A DNA stretch of 15,200 bases from Bacilli bacterium (GCA_900758495.1 CAAERO010000029.1:1-15200); one strand, 5' to 3'. Numbered from the stretch's first letter, positions 7,782 to 14,411 are shown. Translations and numbers: made by a program. Notes: a model not told the origin generated them from the letters alone.

Positions 7782-8476
7782 TAATTATTAAAGCAATCAT
7801 CATTAATTGTTAATGGTATGTCGTATGTTGTGACTTTATCATTATTATCAGTTGCTTTTATTGTTAGATAAAGACTGTTTTTAGAATAGGTTTTACAAAG
7901 CCTTTCATAGTTATTAATCTTAAAAGTAAAATCTTTTAAATATTCTTCGATTGTAATATCACTTTCTTTAGAAGAATTTTTTTTAATTAACTTAGTAACA
8001 TTATCTTTTTCTTTCTCATAAAGAATACACTCTAGTTTTTTATATTTAATATCATCATTTCCTCCACAATAATCAATATTGGAAATGTAAATAGATGACT
8101 GATTATTATTATAAGCAAGAGTTCCTCTAATCGTAAAATTCTTACAACTAGAAGAAATGGTTTTGAAATGAAATGATGCATTGTTGCTAGTAACTAAAAG
8201 AATGATAGTAACAATAATGATGGTTATAATTATAAAAACTAATAAAAGAATATTTTTGTTCTTACCTTTATAATTATTGTTTAATAATTCATTTATATCA
8301 ATATTATAATCACTACAAATTTCTTTTAATAATGCAATATCGGGAATGTTTTTTCCATTTTCCCATTTACTAACAGCTTGGTAAGTAACTCCATATTTTT
8401 TTGCAAAGTCCTGCTGGGTAAGTTTATTGTCCTTTCTTATCTTTTTGATAAGACTTCCTATTTTTTCTTGATTCAT
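7781..8476 (-). CDS. Membrane-tethered XRE-family transcription regulator
   Basis: The 231-residue protein has an N-terminal HTH_3 domain (about 6-62) with the classic KLTQQDFAKKYGVTYQAVSK and WENGKNIPDIALLKEI segments. One very hydrophobic helix follows (about 75-96), then an outer domain of about 135 residues with five cysteines (C111, C137, C150, C194, C228) and no family I recognise. The topology should place the DNA-binding part in the cytoplasm and the tail outside, as a one-component membrane sensor. Start ATG 8474-8476 has AGAGG 6 bases upstream, placed at the 3' end of the preceding acetyltransferase gene, so the two are translated from one message. What it senses and regulates is not visible. 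Confidence 0.88.
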   Translation of the reverse strand: MNQEKIGSLIKKIRKDNKLTQQDFAKKYGVTYQAVSKWENGKNIPDIALLKEICSDYNIDINELLNNNYKGKNKNILLLVFIIITIIIVTIILLVTSNNASFHFKTISSSCKNFTIRGTLAYNNNQSSIYISNIDYCGGNDDIKYKKLECILYEKEKDNVTKLIKKNSSKESDITIEEYLKDFTFKINNYERLCKTYSKNSLYLTIKATDNNDKVTTYDIPLTINDDCFNN

Positions 8477-8485
8477 AAGCTACCT

Positions 8486-8899
8486 CTAATAGACTTTCTT
8501 AAAAAGAGTAGATTCTCTAATAACAAAACCATTTTTTAAATATAAATGACGAGCAGCTTTTCTTGATTTTCTTGAAGTTAGTTCATAATAAGTAAGATTT
8601 TCTTCTTCAGCAATTTTATCTATTTCCTTTAAAAGAAGGTTACCAATTCCCTTATTTTGATATTCACTAGCAACGCAGACATAACTGACATAGCCAAATT
8701 TAATACTTTTAAAACTATCATTAATTATATCAATATGTAAATGGCCAACAACCTTACTATCAGTGATAGCAACTATACTAAAAGTAGTCTTATTGTTTTC
8801 TAAAAGATTAATATTTATATTTTGAAAATGTTCATTAAGTAAAGTACTAAGACTTAACTTATCACTATTTTTATATTTTCTAATTAATACGTTCTTCAT
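8486..8899 (-). CDS. GNAT family N-acetyltransferase
   Basis: This 137-residue single-domain GNAT enzyme moves acetyl from acetyl-CoA to an amine. Motif A is clear at VCVASEYQNKGIGNLLLKEI (74-93), with the pyrophosphate-binding loop QNKGIG at 81-86; motif B follows as YYELTSRKSRKAARHLYLKNGF (105-126), where the tyrosine Y120 is a usual general acid. The start ATG 8897-8899 has GGGTGA 8 bases before it. It is the first gene of a two-gene operon with the XRE regulator, nine bases between its stop and the next start codon. It diverges from the YitT operon. The substrate is unknown. Confidence 0.92.
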   Translation of the reverse strand: MKNVLIRKYKNSDKLSLSTLLNEHFQNININLLENNKTTFSIVAITDSKVVGHLHIDIINDSFKSIKFGYVSYVCVASEYQNKGIGNLLLKEIDKIAEEENLTYYELTSRKSRKAARHLYLKNGFVIRESTLFKKVY

Positions 8900-8952
8900 A
8901 TTACTTCACCCATTACCATACTATCATAAATTAAATTATTTAGTAAATAATC

Positions 8953-8981
8953 TGTCCAAACAAAATAGAGTTTGCTATAAT
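8953..8981 (+). promoter_or_regulatory. Promoter of the YitT operon
   Basis: TGCTATAAT (TATAAT at 8976-8981) is a consensus extended -10, with a weak -35 TGTCCA at 8953-8958 and 17-base spacing. The start codon is 20 bases downstream with AAAGGGTGA between them, giving a very short leader. Confidence 0.65.
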
Positions 8982-9001
8982 AAAAAAGAAAGGGTGATTT
9001 A

Positions 9002-9892
9002 ATGAATAAAGTTAAAAATAAATATTTAAAAATAATAATTGCGTTTGTAATGCTAACAATTGGAACGATAGTAGCAGCTTATGCTTTAGAATCTTTTTTA
9101 ATACCTAATACTATCTTAGATGGAGGAGTAACTGGTATTTCTTTTATAATATCAAAGTTGACTAATATACCACTAAGTATCTTAGTATTACTAATTAACA
9201 TACCATTTGTCTATATTGGTTTTTGTAATTTAGGTAAAGGTTTTTTACTAAGAACTGTTTATACGATGGGACTATTTTCTTTATGTTTAAATTTATTTCA
9301 TAATGTAACACCATTAACAGAACAAATTCTTTTAGCAACAGTTTTTGGAGGAGTATTATTAGGAGTAGGAGTAGGTTTAATCATTCATTTTGGTGGATGC
9401 GTTGATGGTACCGAATCTGTTGCAATTGTAATTAGTAAGAAGACATCATTATCAGTAGGACAAGTTGTTTTATGTTTTAATTTAATTATTTATACAGTAG
9501 CTGGTTTTATTTTTGGACTTGACAGAGCTTTATATTCACTACTTACATATTTTATAACTTTCAAAGTAATTGATTTTGTTTCAGAGGGGTTAGAACAAGC
9601 AAAAGCAGCTCTAATAATAACTAGTGAAGGAACTCTTCTTGCTGAAGCAATTTATCAAAAACTTGGTAGGACAGTAACTTTTATTAAAGGACAAGGTTTA
9701 ATTAGTGGTGATAAAGAGGTACTTTATTGTGTTTTAACTAGAATAGAAATTTTTGAACTTAAAAAAATAGTTGAAGAAATGGATGAAAGTGCATTTATCA
9801 CTATTTTAGAAGTTTCAGAAGTAATTGGTGAACATATCAAATCGAATAAAAAGATGAAGAAGGTTCATCAAAATATTAAAAATATAGCTTAA
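9002..9892 (+). CDS. YitT family membrane protein (DUF161 + DUF2179)
   Basis: The 296-residue protein has about five or six membrane segments in the first 200 residues and a soluble DUF2179 domain at about 215-272 (TVTFIKGQGLISGDKEVLYC onward). YitT family marks include LDGGVTGISFIIS at 39-51 and GGCVDGTESVAIVISKKTSL at 131-150, the two related half-repeats of the family. Proteins of this family are inner membrane and presumed transporters; their substrate is generally unknown. AAGGGTGA precedes the ATG. It leads a three-gene operon with a thioredoxin-like protein 19 bases downstream and a small GNAT enzyme. Confidence 0.93.
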   Translation: MNKVKNKYLKIIIAFVMLTIGTIVAAYALESFLIPNTILDGGVTGISFIISKLTNIPLSILVLLINIPFVYIGFCNLGKGFLLRTVYTMGLFSLCLNLFHNVTPLTEQILLATVFGGVLLGVGVGLIIHFGGCVDGTESVAIVISKKTSLSVGQVVLCFNLIIYTVAGFIFGLDRALYSLLTYFITFKVIDFVSEGLEQAKAALIITSEGTLLAEAIYQKLGRTVTFIKGQGLISGDKEVLYCVLTRIEIFELKKIVEEMDESAFITILEVSEVIGEHIKSNKKMKKVHQNIKNIA

Positions 9893-9911
9893 CTTTAGGA
9901 GGAAGTAGTAA

Positions 9912-10631
9912 ATGAATGATAGAAAGTTTCTTATATTAGCAATAGTTTTAGCAACACTTTTATTAGCATTAAGCCTTTTAAAGATACCTAATAAGATTCT
10001 TGATAAGGATGCTATTAAGTTTAAAGAAGAATATGAAAACTTAAATGGTAAGATAAATGAGAATAGTAAGAACAAATATCGAACAGTTAAAATAGATAGT
10101 AAAAATAAAATTATTTATAGTAGTGCTAAAGAAGTATTAAAGATGATGGAAGAGAAGAAAAGTTTTGTAGTTTATTTTGGTTTTGATTCTTGTCCTTGGT
10201 GCCGTAGTGTAGTAGAAAATGTCTCTAAGATATCAAAAGAACTAGATGAAAATATTTACTATGTTGACGTTAAAGAAATAAGAGACGTTTGTGAATTAGA
10301 TGATGAAAATAAAGTAAAGCTTACTAAAGAAGGAGATAAAAATTATCTTAAATTAATTAAGAAATTGGACTCTGTTCTAAAAGAATATACTTTAACTACT
10401 GATGATGATAATGATGTTAAAGTCGGTGAAAAAAGAATTTATGCTCCTAATGTAGTTAGTATAATTGATGGTAGTGCTAAAGAACTAACAACTGGTATTA
10501 GTGATAAGCAGACAGATGGTTATATGACTATTACTGATGAAATGAAACAGGAAAGTTACAAAAAAATTAAAAAAGTTGTTCAAGAAGTAGTTACTTATAA
10601 TAGTACTTGCGATTTAGATAAGGCTTGCTAA
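9912..10631 (+). CDS. Membrane-anchored thioredoxin-like protein, CPWC active site
   Basis: The 239-residue protein has one N-terminal membrane helix (about 5-23) and then a thioredoxin-like domain facing outward. The active site CPWC is at 94-97 in FVVYFGFDSCPWC, and the cis-proline is probably P179 in YAPNVVSI. An inserted acidic/lysine-rich segment lies between (about 128-172). Additional cysteines are C127 and the tail pair C233 and C239. It resembles bacteriocin-accessory-type or TlpA-like thiol oxidoreductases of Gram-positives, but I cannot name a subfamily. AGGAGG lies 9 bases before the ATG. It shares the operon with YitT and overlaps the next gene by one base. A role in extracellular thiol chemistry is likely; its partner is unknown. 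Confidence 0.85.
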   Translation: MNDRKFLILAIVLATLLLALSLLKIPNKILDKDAIKFKEEYENLNGKINENSKNKYRTVKIDSKNKIIYSSAKEVLKMMEEKKSFVVYFGFDSCPWCRSVVENVSKISKELDENIYYVDVKEIRDVCELDDENKVKLTKEGDKNYLKLIKKLDSVLKEYTLTTDDDNDVKVGEKRIYAPNVVSIIDGSAKELTTGISDKQTDGYMTITDEMKQESYKKIKKVVQEVVTYNSTCDLDKAC

Positions 10632-10897
10632 TGATAATATTAAGAAAAGATAAAATAGAATATCTTTCTAATGATACTCCAGTAGGGGAAGTTCTTTTTC
10701 AAAGGAATGGTGATTACTTAATATTAACAACTGCTTATATCAAAGATGAATATCGAGGACAAGGTCTAGCTAGTAAGATGTTAGAAGAAATATTTAGATA
10801 CTTAAAAGATAATAATATTAAAGTGAAAAGTGAATGTTCTTATATAAATCATTGGCTTTCTGATAAAATTAACTATCAAGAATTAATTGTGAAATAA
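10631..10897 (+). CDS. Small GNAT acetyltransferase, YjdJ type
   Basis: The 88-residue protein is a minimal GNAT of the YjdJ class (acetyltransf_CG). It shows TTAYIKDEYRGQGLASKMLE at 33-52 with the RGQGLA acetyl-CoA loop at 42-47, and the class-specific C-terminal cysteine segment VKSECSYINHWL (65-76). I use the ATG at 10631, which overlaps the previous stop as TAATG and implies coupled translation; a TTG at 10625 is in frame but less likely. It is the last gene of the YitT operon and is followed by a terminator hairpin that begins before its stop. Confidence 0.9.
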   Translation: MIILRKDKIEYLSNDTPVGEVLFQRNGDYLILTTAYIKDEYRGQGLASKMLEEIFRYLKDNNIKVKSECSYINHWLSDKINYQELIVK

Positions 10898-10909
10898 ATT
10901 TTCACTTTT
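10889..10909 (+). terminator. Terminator of the YitT operon
   Basis: A 6-bp stem GTGAAA (10889-10894) with TTTCAC (10900-10905) holds the stop codon in its loop and is followed by TTTT. The stem is short and AT-rich, so termination may be partial. Confidence 0.5.
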
Positions 10910-10937
10910 ATCCCATAATTATTCCATATTTTTCTAG

Positions 10938-11100
10938 TATAGTTTAATTATGAAAAGGGAAGGTGATGCCTACTGCCAAGAAATTAAATTTACAATAATT
11001 TTGAAAGAGAGATGGATATATAAGAAGATATCTTGTATAAATATAAAATAGATAAAGAAAAGACTGTTCTTAGGATAACTGTTAAGTTGTCCTTTCTTTT
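10938..11100 (+). ncRNA. Possible small transcript (sRNA or tiny peptide gene)
   Basis: The 274 bases between the YitT operon and rpoZ contain no recognisable gene, yet end in a strong terminator that belongs to neither neighbour. A weak -10 (TATAGT, 10938-10943) could start a transcript of about 150 bases. It holds two tiny open frames: 33 codons at 10950-11051 with no ribosome binding site, and MPTAKKLNLQ at 10966-10998 preceded by AAGGGA. The first residues MPTAKKL resemble the N-terminus of some phage-type integrases, which could make it a relic; the match is too short to rely on. I match no known riboswitch. Confidence 0.3.
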
Positions 11101-11101
11101 T
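11068..11101 (+). terminator. Strong terminator upstream of rpoZ
   Basis: An 8-bp stem AGGATAAC (11072-11079) with GTTGTCCT (11086-11093), including one G-U pair and a 6-base loop, is followed by TTCTTTTTG. It ends whatever is transcribed from the preceding intergenic region. Confidence 0.75.
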
Positions 11102-11117
11102 GTCTAATAGTGTCATC

Positions 11118-11147
11118 TTGCTTGTAATTTCGTTTTTTTCATATTAT
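11118..11147 (+). promoter_or_regulatory. Possible rpoZ promoter
   Basis: TTGCTT (11118-11123) and TATTAT (11142-11147) are 18 bases apart, between the preceding terminator and the rpoZ ribosome binding site. A promoter is needed here because the gene follows a strong terminator. Confidence 0.45.
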
Positions 11148-11171
11148 GATAATAACAAGGAGTGTGATACT

Positions 11172-11378
11172 ATGATTTATCCTTCTATTGATAAGCTTTT
11201 GAATATTGTAAGTTCAAAGTATGAACTTGTTCATATTTCAGCAAGAAGAAGCAAAGAATTAGCAAAGCATGAGGACTACCAGTTACGTGAAAATGAGTAT
11301 AAATGTAGTAAAAATATTGGTAGAGCTTTAGAAGAAGTTCTAGAAGGGAAATTAACTGTTATTGAAAGTCAAGATTAA
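11172..11378 (+). CDS. rpoZ: DNA-directed RNA polymerase omega subunit
   Basis: The 68-residue protein is the omega subunit, which helps beta-prime fold and join RNA polymerase. It reads MIYPSIDKLLNIVSSKYELV, followed by HISARRSKELAKHED and NIGRALEEVLEGKLTV; the SARRSKE block and the KxxGRALEE helix are the family's marks. The correct start is ATG 11172, preceded by AAGGAG 9 bases upstream. An upstream in-frame opening to 11100 would run through the promoter and terminator tail and is not coding. In many Firmicutes rpoZ follows gmk; here it stands alone between two terminators, with its stop in the second. It is a core chromosomal gene. Confidence 0.95.
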   Translation: MIYPSIDKLLNIVSSKYELVHISARRSKELAKHEDYQLRENEYKCSKNIGRALEEVLEGKLTVIESQD

Positions 11379-11392
11379 GGCTTTCTTTTTTT
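11364..11392 (+). terminator. rpoZ terminator
   Basis: The stem GAAAGTC (11364-11370) with GGCTTTC (11379-11385) carries one G-U pair, and seven or more T follow. The rpoZ stop codon lies in the loop. Confidence 0.8.
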
Positions 11393-11429
11393 GTACAATA
11401 GGAAAGTTATAAAAAGTTTTAAACAATTA

Positions 11430-11458
11430 TTGCAAACGTTTGTTTTATGTGATACACT
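11430..11458 (+). promoter_or_regulatory. Possible tnpB promoter
   Basis: TTGCAA (11430-11435) and TACACT (11453-11458) are 17 bases apart, ahead of the GAGGTGG ribosome binding site of the tnpB relic. The -35 overlaps the 10-bp palindrome. Confidence 0.4.
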
Positions 11459-11484
11459 ATATTCTAATGAATTGAGGTGGTCAT

Positions 11485-12326
11485 ATGAAAGTACTTAAAA
11501 GGTATGTTTTTAGACTTTATCCAAATGTAGAGCAAAAGATTTAAATAAATAAAACTATCAGTTCTGCTAGACTTATCTATAATATTTTTTTAAGGGATAG
11601 AATTGATGCTTACAATAATACTAAAAATGGTAAAAATAAAAGAATATAGAAATAAAGAAAGTATAAATGGAAAAATTAGAAGTACAGTTATAAGAAAAGT
11701 CGCCGAAAGATATTACGTTAGCATTTTAGTAGAAGAAGATGTATATAAATCTATGTTTACTCTTCAAAGTATAATTGGAATAGATTTGTGTATAAAGGAT
11801 TTGATAGTAACATCACATAATGAAAAAATTAAAAATATAATAAAAGATAGAAGCAAAAGACTAAAAGGACTTCAAAGATCTTTAGCTAGATGTAAGGCAG
11901 AAAATAAAAATAGATATAAAATAAAACTTAAAATACAAAGGCTATGGCAAAAGATAAAAAATGCTAGAAAACATTTAATTCATGATATAACAAATAAATA
12001 AATAAAAGAAAATGACATAATTGTGTGTGAAGATCTAGATGTTAAAAGTATGTACAAGGATCATAATATAGCAAAAAGCTTAAGTTCAAACCCACTTGGA
12101 GAAATAATTAGAGTACTTAAATATAAAGCTTTATGGAATAACAAATAGATATTATCAAAGCAGTCAAGAATGTAGTGTATGTGAGTTTCAAAATAAAGAG
12201 TTAAAGAATGTAAGTATAAGAAAGTACGAATGTCCAATGTGTCATACAAAGCATGATAGAGATTTCAACGCAAGCGTGAATATAATGTTTAAAGATTTAA
12301 AAATATATATGCAGGACTTAGCTTAA
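11485..12326 (+). pseudogene. tnpB: tnpB pseudogene (RNA-guided nuclease of IS605 group)
   Basis: Intact TnpB proteins have about 370-400 residues; this relic spans only about 280 codons in pieces. It opens with MKVLKRYVFRLYPNVEQKI, the normal N-terminus, then meets TAA at 11542 and TAG at 11647. The middle continues in another frame from about 11603 (IRSTVIRKVAERYYVSILVE), after a loss of roughly 100 codons, to TAA at 11999 and TAG at about 12146. A third shift restores YYQSSQECSVC and YECPMCHTKHDRDFNASVNI, with both CxxC pairs of the zinc finger. The three catalytic acids are still encoded: D at 11783-11785 (GIDLCIKDL), E at 12029-12031 (VCEDLDVKSM) and D at 12261-12263 (HDRDFNAS). It cannot make an active full protein. 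GAGGTGG precedes the old start. Confidence 0.93.
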
Positions 12327-12344
12327 AATTCAGTGAAAAATAAT

Positions 12345-12425
12345 AGGGTGGCGACCATCCGATACTGGTCTGTGGAGAACTAATTTAGTTCGGTGAAGCA
12401 GAAATGCCTTATCGTGAGATAAGGC
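12345..12425 (+). ncRNA. Right-end / omega-RNA-like structured segment of the IS element
   Basis: This segment keeps the typical 3' end seen after tnpB genes: GGTGGCGACCATCCGATACT, a GGTGAAGCAG block, and three stems: GACCA (12353-12357) with TGGTC (12366-12370), GAACTA (12377-12382) with TAGTTC (12386-12391), and GCCTTATC (12406-12413) with GATAAGGC (12418-12425). In working elements this part forms the scaffold of the guide RNA and the sequence just beyond acts as guide. It is far better preserved than the protein frame. Confidence 0.7.
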
Positions 12426-12426
12426 T

Positions 12427-12453
12427 ACTGAAAACTTGTTTTCAGTTTTGTTC
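12427..12453 (+). terminator. Terminator-like hairpin after the IS element
   Basis: A 9-bp perfect inverted repeat ACTGAAAAC / GTTTTCAGT (12427-12435 with 12438-12446) is followed by TTTGTTC. It lies directly beyond the element's last hairpin and would end read-through transcription before recX. Confidence 0.65.
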
Positions 12454-12463
12454 TGTATATAAT
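12436..12463 (+). promoter_or_regulatory. Possible recX promoter
   Basis: TTGTTT (12436-12441) and a perfect TATAAT (12458-12463) are 16 bases apart. It overlaps the terminator-like hairpin. The leader to the recX start would be about 60 bases and contains a small GAGA/TCTC hairpin. Confidence 0.35.
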
Positions 12464-12529
12464 TAGTATTAATATTACTTAAGGTTTCTCATATCAGGAG
12501 AGGTTTTCTCTAAAGAAGGAGTTGATAAA

Positions 12530-13276
12530 ATGAAAATTATATCATTTAGGCATAGAGGAAATGATTTATGTGATATAGTAACGGTTGACGGTAAGGTATA
12601 TTCATTATATGAAGATATTATTATAAAATATCATATTTTAACTAAAAAAGAAGTAAGTGATAGAGATTTATTAATGATTTTAGAAGAAAATAAAAATTAT
12701 GAGTGTTACTATGAGGCAATTAAAAGACTTAGTCGTAGAGCTGAAACAACAACGTCATTAACTAATTTTTTGAAAAGAAAAGGTTTTGATGATATACAAC
12801 TAGGATTTGCTATGGAAAAATTAAATAAAAGAGGTTACTTGAGTGATAAAAACTATGCTTCTAGTTATGTTAATAATAAGATAGCATTCTCTACTTGGGG
12901 AAAGGATAAAATCAGAAGAGAATTACGTCAAAAAGGAGTTAGTGAGGATATCTGCAACAAGGCTTTAGAATCATTCAATAGTAATATGGAAGAAGATAAA
13001 ATCAAGAAAAGAGCAGAAAAACGAATATTAGCTAATCATACTAAAAGTAATTTAATGTTAAAAAAAGCTATCAAGGCAGAGTTGGTTGGTGAAGGCTTTC
13101 GTAGTGACTTGGTTGATAAGATATTAAATAATATTTCTTTTCTGAGTGAAAGAGAAATAGAAGAAAAAACTTATAATAAATTACTAAACAATTATATAAG
13201 AAAGTATCCACAAAAAGAGGTAGAATATCATATTAAAAGAAAGATGAGAGAATTAGGCTTTGCTAATTATTTATAA
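12530..13276 (+). CDS. recX: Regulatory protein RecX
   Basis: The 248-residue protein matches Firmicute RecX, which binds RecA filaments and limits or tunes recombination. It is made of repeated three-helix modules: examples are RAETTTSLTNFLKRKGFDD with ALEKLN-like AMEKLNKRGYLSDKNYASSY (about 70-114), GKDKIRRELRQKGVSEDICN (124-143), and a third and fourth copy toward the C-terminus (SNLMLKKAIKAELVGEGF and KEVEYHIKRKMRELGF). Length is close to the 260 or so of Bacillus RecX. AAGGAG is 8 bases before the ATG. recA is not in the window. It follows the IS relic and may have gained or kept a separate promoter there. Confidence 0.93.
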   Translation: MKIISFRHRGNDLCDIVTVDGKVYSLYEDIIIKYHILTKKEVSDRDLLMILEENKNYECYYEAIKRLSRRAETTTSLTNFLKRKGFDDIQLGFAMEKLNKRGYLSDKNYASSYVNNKIAFSTWGKDKIRRELRQKGVSEDICNKALESFNSNMEEDKIKKRAEKRILANHTKSNLMLKKAIKAELVGEGFRSDLVDKILNNISFLSEREIEEKTYNKLLNNYIRKYPQKEVEYHIKRKMRELGFANYL

Positions 13277-13327
13277 TATAATTGTTTTATTAAATTAAAT
13301 TTATCTTCTGATTCTTTCATAAAAAAT

Positions 13328-14101
13328 ATGGGATATTTAAATAACGAACACGTCTTAGGTGTTTTCTTTTATGGTAGTTATCTAACAGGATTGAATACAG
13401 ACAATTCTGACATTGATTTGCATATTATATTTGATAATGAAGAACCTAATCACTTGATTAGAGGAAATAAAATTGTGGATGGAACAAGGATAGAATATTT
13501 TGAAAAGCCAATTGATGATATCTATCAAACCATCAACGAAGACTATATTAATCAAAATAATGCAACATTAACAATTTTTGGAACTTCTAAAATCATTTAT
13601 GCAAAAGATAATCAACTAAAACAATTACAGGAATATGTAATTAATAAATTTTCTAATCCATTACCTCCATTAACTGATGATGAGGCTAAAGAACAAGTAT
13701 CTATTTTAAATAATAGAATGGAAAAATTAGAAAAATATGCAGAAACTATTAATCCATATTTTGAACATTTATATCATTTAACAATAGATAAAATAAGAAA
13801 GTTTTATCATAAAAATATTGGTATTTCTAAAATACCTACATCAAAAGTTTATAGAATTTATACTGCTGAAGATTACAGAGATTCAGTTTACAAAGAAAAT
13901 CCAGAACCTGAATTTATTAATATGTATTTAAATTTAATTACAAACAATTGCGTAGATAAATTGCAAAGATTACAGATGATTAGGGAATTTTATAACTATA
14001 CAACAAGAAATATAAATTTAGGTAATGATTATAGAATTCTTATAAAAAGTAGAAATAGAGTAATTAACAAAAAAGGTGATAAAAAACATCAACGTTCATA
14101 A
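13328..14101 (+). CDS. Nucleotidyltransferase-domain protein with doubtful 5' end
   Basis: The 257-residue protein has the MNT/pol-beta-type nucleotidyltransferase motif GSYLTGLNTDNSDIDLH at residues 16-32, with the GS pair and the two metal-binding aspartates (D28 and D30). A longer helical C-terminal region follows, as in aminoglycoside- or tRNA-modifying-type nucleotidyltransferases; the substrate cannot be told. The start is odd: ATG 13328 has no ribosome binding site, and the first strand of the domain begins about residue 8, leaving a shorter N-terminus than usual. The same frame is open back to the recX stop (13274-13276) with no other start codon. It may be 5'-truncated or translated by read-on from recX. 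A terminator begins before its stop. Confidence 0.75.
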   Translation: MGYLNNEHVLGVFFYGSYLTGLNTDNSDIDLHIIFDNEEPNHLIRGNKIVDGTRIEYFEKPIDDIYQTINEDYINQNNATLTIFGTSKIIYAKDNQLKQLQEYVINKFSNPLPPLTDDEAKEQVSILNNRMEKLEKYAETINPYFEHLYHLTIDKIRKFYHKNIGISKIPTSKVYRIYTAEDYRDSVYKENPEPEFINMYLNLITNNCVDKLQRLQMIREFYNYTTRNINLGNDYRILIKSRNRVINKKGDKKHQRS

Positions 14102-14115
14102 TCATCTTTTTCTTT
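14070..14115 (+). terminator. Terminator of the nucleotidyltransferase gene
   Basis: An 11-bp stem AAAAAGGTGAT (14070-14080) with ATCATCTTTTT (14101-14111), one G-U pair and a 20-base loop, runs into CTTTATTT. The stop codon is at the base of the right arm. Confidence 0.6.
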
Positions 14116-14264
14116 ATTTCAAATATGATTATTGTTTAACTTATAGGTCAATAATATTGATTGCATTACTTTTTTATAATGATTTCTTTGTAAGACAAAA
14201 AAAATCAATCTTTCAATTGATTCTATATATTAAGTTCAAACTAAATAGTTCGAACAGATTCGTT
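14116..14264. other. Non-coding AT-rich spacer
   Basis: I see no gene in these 149 bases. They hold small palindromes, TCAATAATATTGA near 14147-14160 and AATCAA/TTGATT near 14205-14225, and end with GTTCGAAC-like sequence just before the repeat. None resembles a known regulatory element. Confidence 0.5.
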
Positions 14265-14411
14265 AATGGAGCCCTTAAGGTTCTGGTAAAACAACCATTA
14301 AAAGCAACAATTTGTAGGTGGTAACAACTGTTAACTAAAATTAACCACCATTTTAATATTTTAAGTAAATAAAATGATATAATAGGAACTGAAAGACAAA
14401 TAGTAATTTGT
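14265..14411 (+). repeat. Promoter-bearing repeat, right copy (147 bp)
   Basis: This is the inverted counterpart of 2907-3078 and shares its outer ends AATGGAGCCCTTAAGG and AAATAGTAATTTGT. It lacks about 25 bases and the 8-bp stem of the left copy, having instead an imperfect stem GGTGGTAA with TTAACCACC near 14317-14349. The extended -10 TGATATAAT (14375-14383) is identical and points at the GyrI-like gene 51 bases on. The two copies drive genes of unrelated function in opposite directions. Confidence 0.85.

Larger units (their letters stand above)
11395..12426 (+). mobile_element. Decayed IS200/IS605-group element carrying tnpB only
   Basis: The segment between the rpoZ terminator and the recX leader holds a broken tnpB and a conserved 3' end with stem-loops. 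No tnpA transposase is present, as in IS1341-type elements. The left edge is approximate: a 10-bp palindrome CAAACGTTTG (11433-11442) lies near it and may be the left-end hairpin. The right edge is set just after the 8-bp hairpin ending at 12425. These elements do not make target duplications, so the limits cannot be fixed from this sequence alone. Confidence 0.8.

Noticed and set aside
9815..10075. Minus-strand open frame across the YitT / thioredoxin-like junction
   Set aside because: It overlaps two well-supported genes and has an artefactual F/L/I/S composition.
10945..11000. Fluoride or preQ1-type riboswitch in the spacer before rpoZ
   Set aside because: GGTGATGCC looked suggestive, but the rest of the fluoride or preQ1 consensus is missing and no target gene follows before the terminator.
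11100..11171. N-terminal extension of rpoZ from 11100
   Set aside because: The added residues are hydrophobic and unlike omega, overlap the terminator tail and promoter, and lie upstream of the true AAGGAG site.
12061..12249. Minus-strand open frame inside the tnpB relic
   Set aside because: The opposite strand clearly encodes the TnpB E-motif and zinc finger; this frame is a shadow.
14240..14300. tRNA remnant (GTTCGAAC-like sequence near the right repeat)
   Set aside because: No cloverleaf, acceptor stem or CCA end can be drawn around it.
14076..14324. Plus-strand open frame entering the right repeat copy
   Set aside because: It starts inside the nucleotidyltransferase gene, crosses its terminator and ends in the repeat. 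The corresponding frame in the left copy is broken, so the repeat is not conserved as coding.
2907..14411. The whole 11 kb between the inverted repeats as a composite transposon
   Set aside because: It holds core genes rpoZ and recX in separate units and no transposase for the repeats; the repeats are better explained as dispersed promoter modules.
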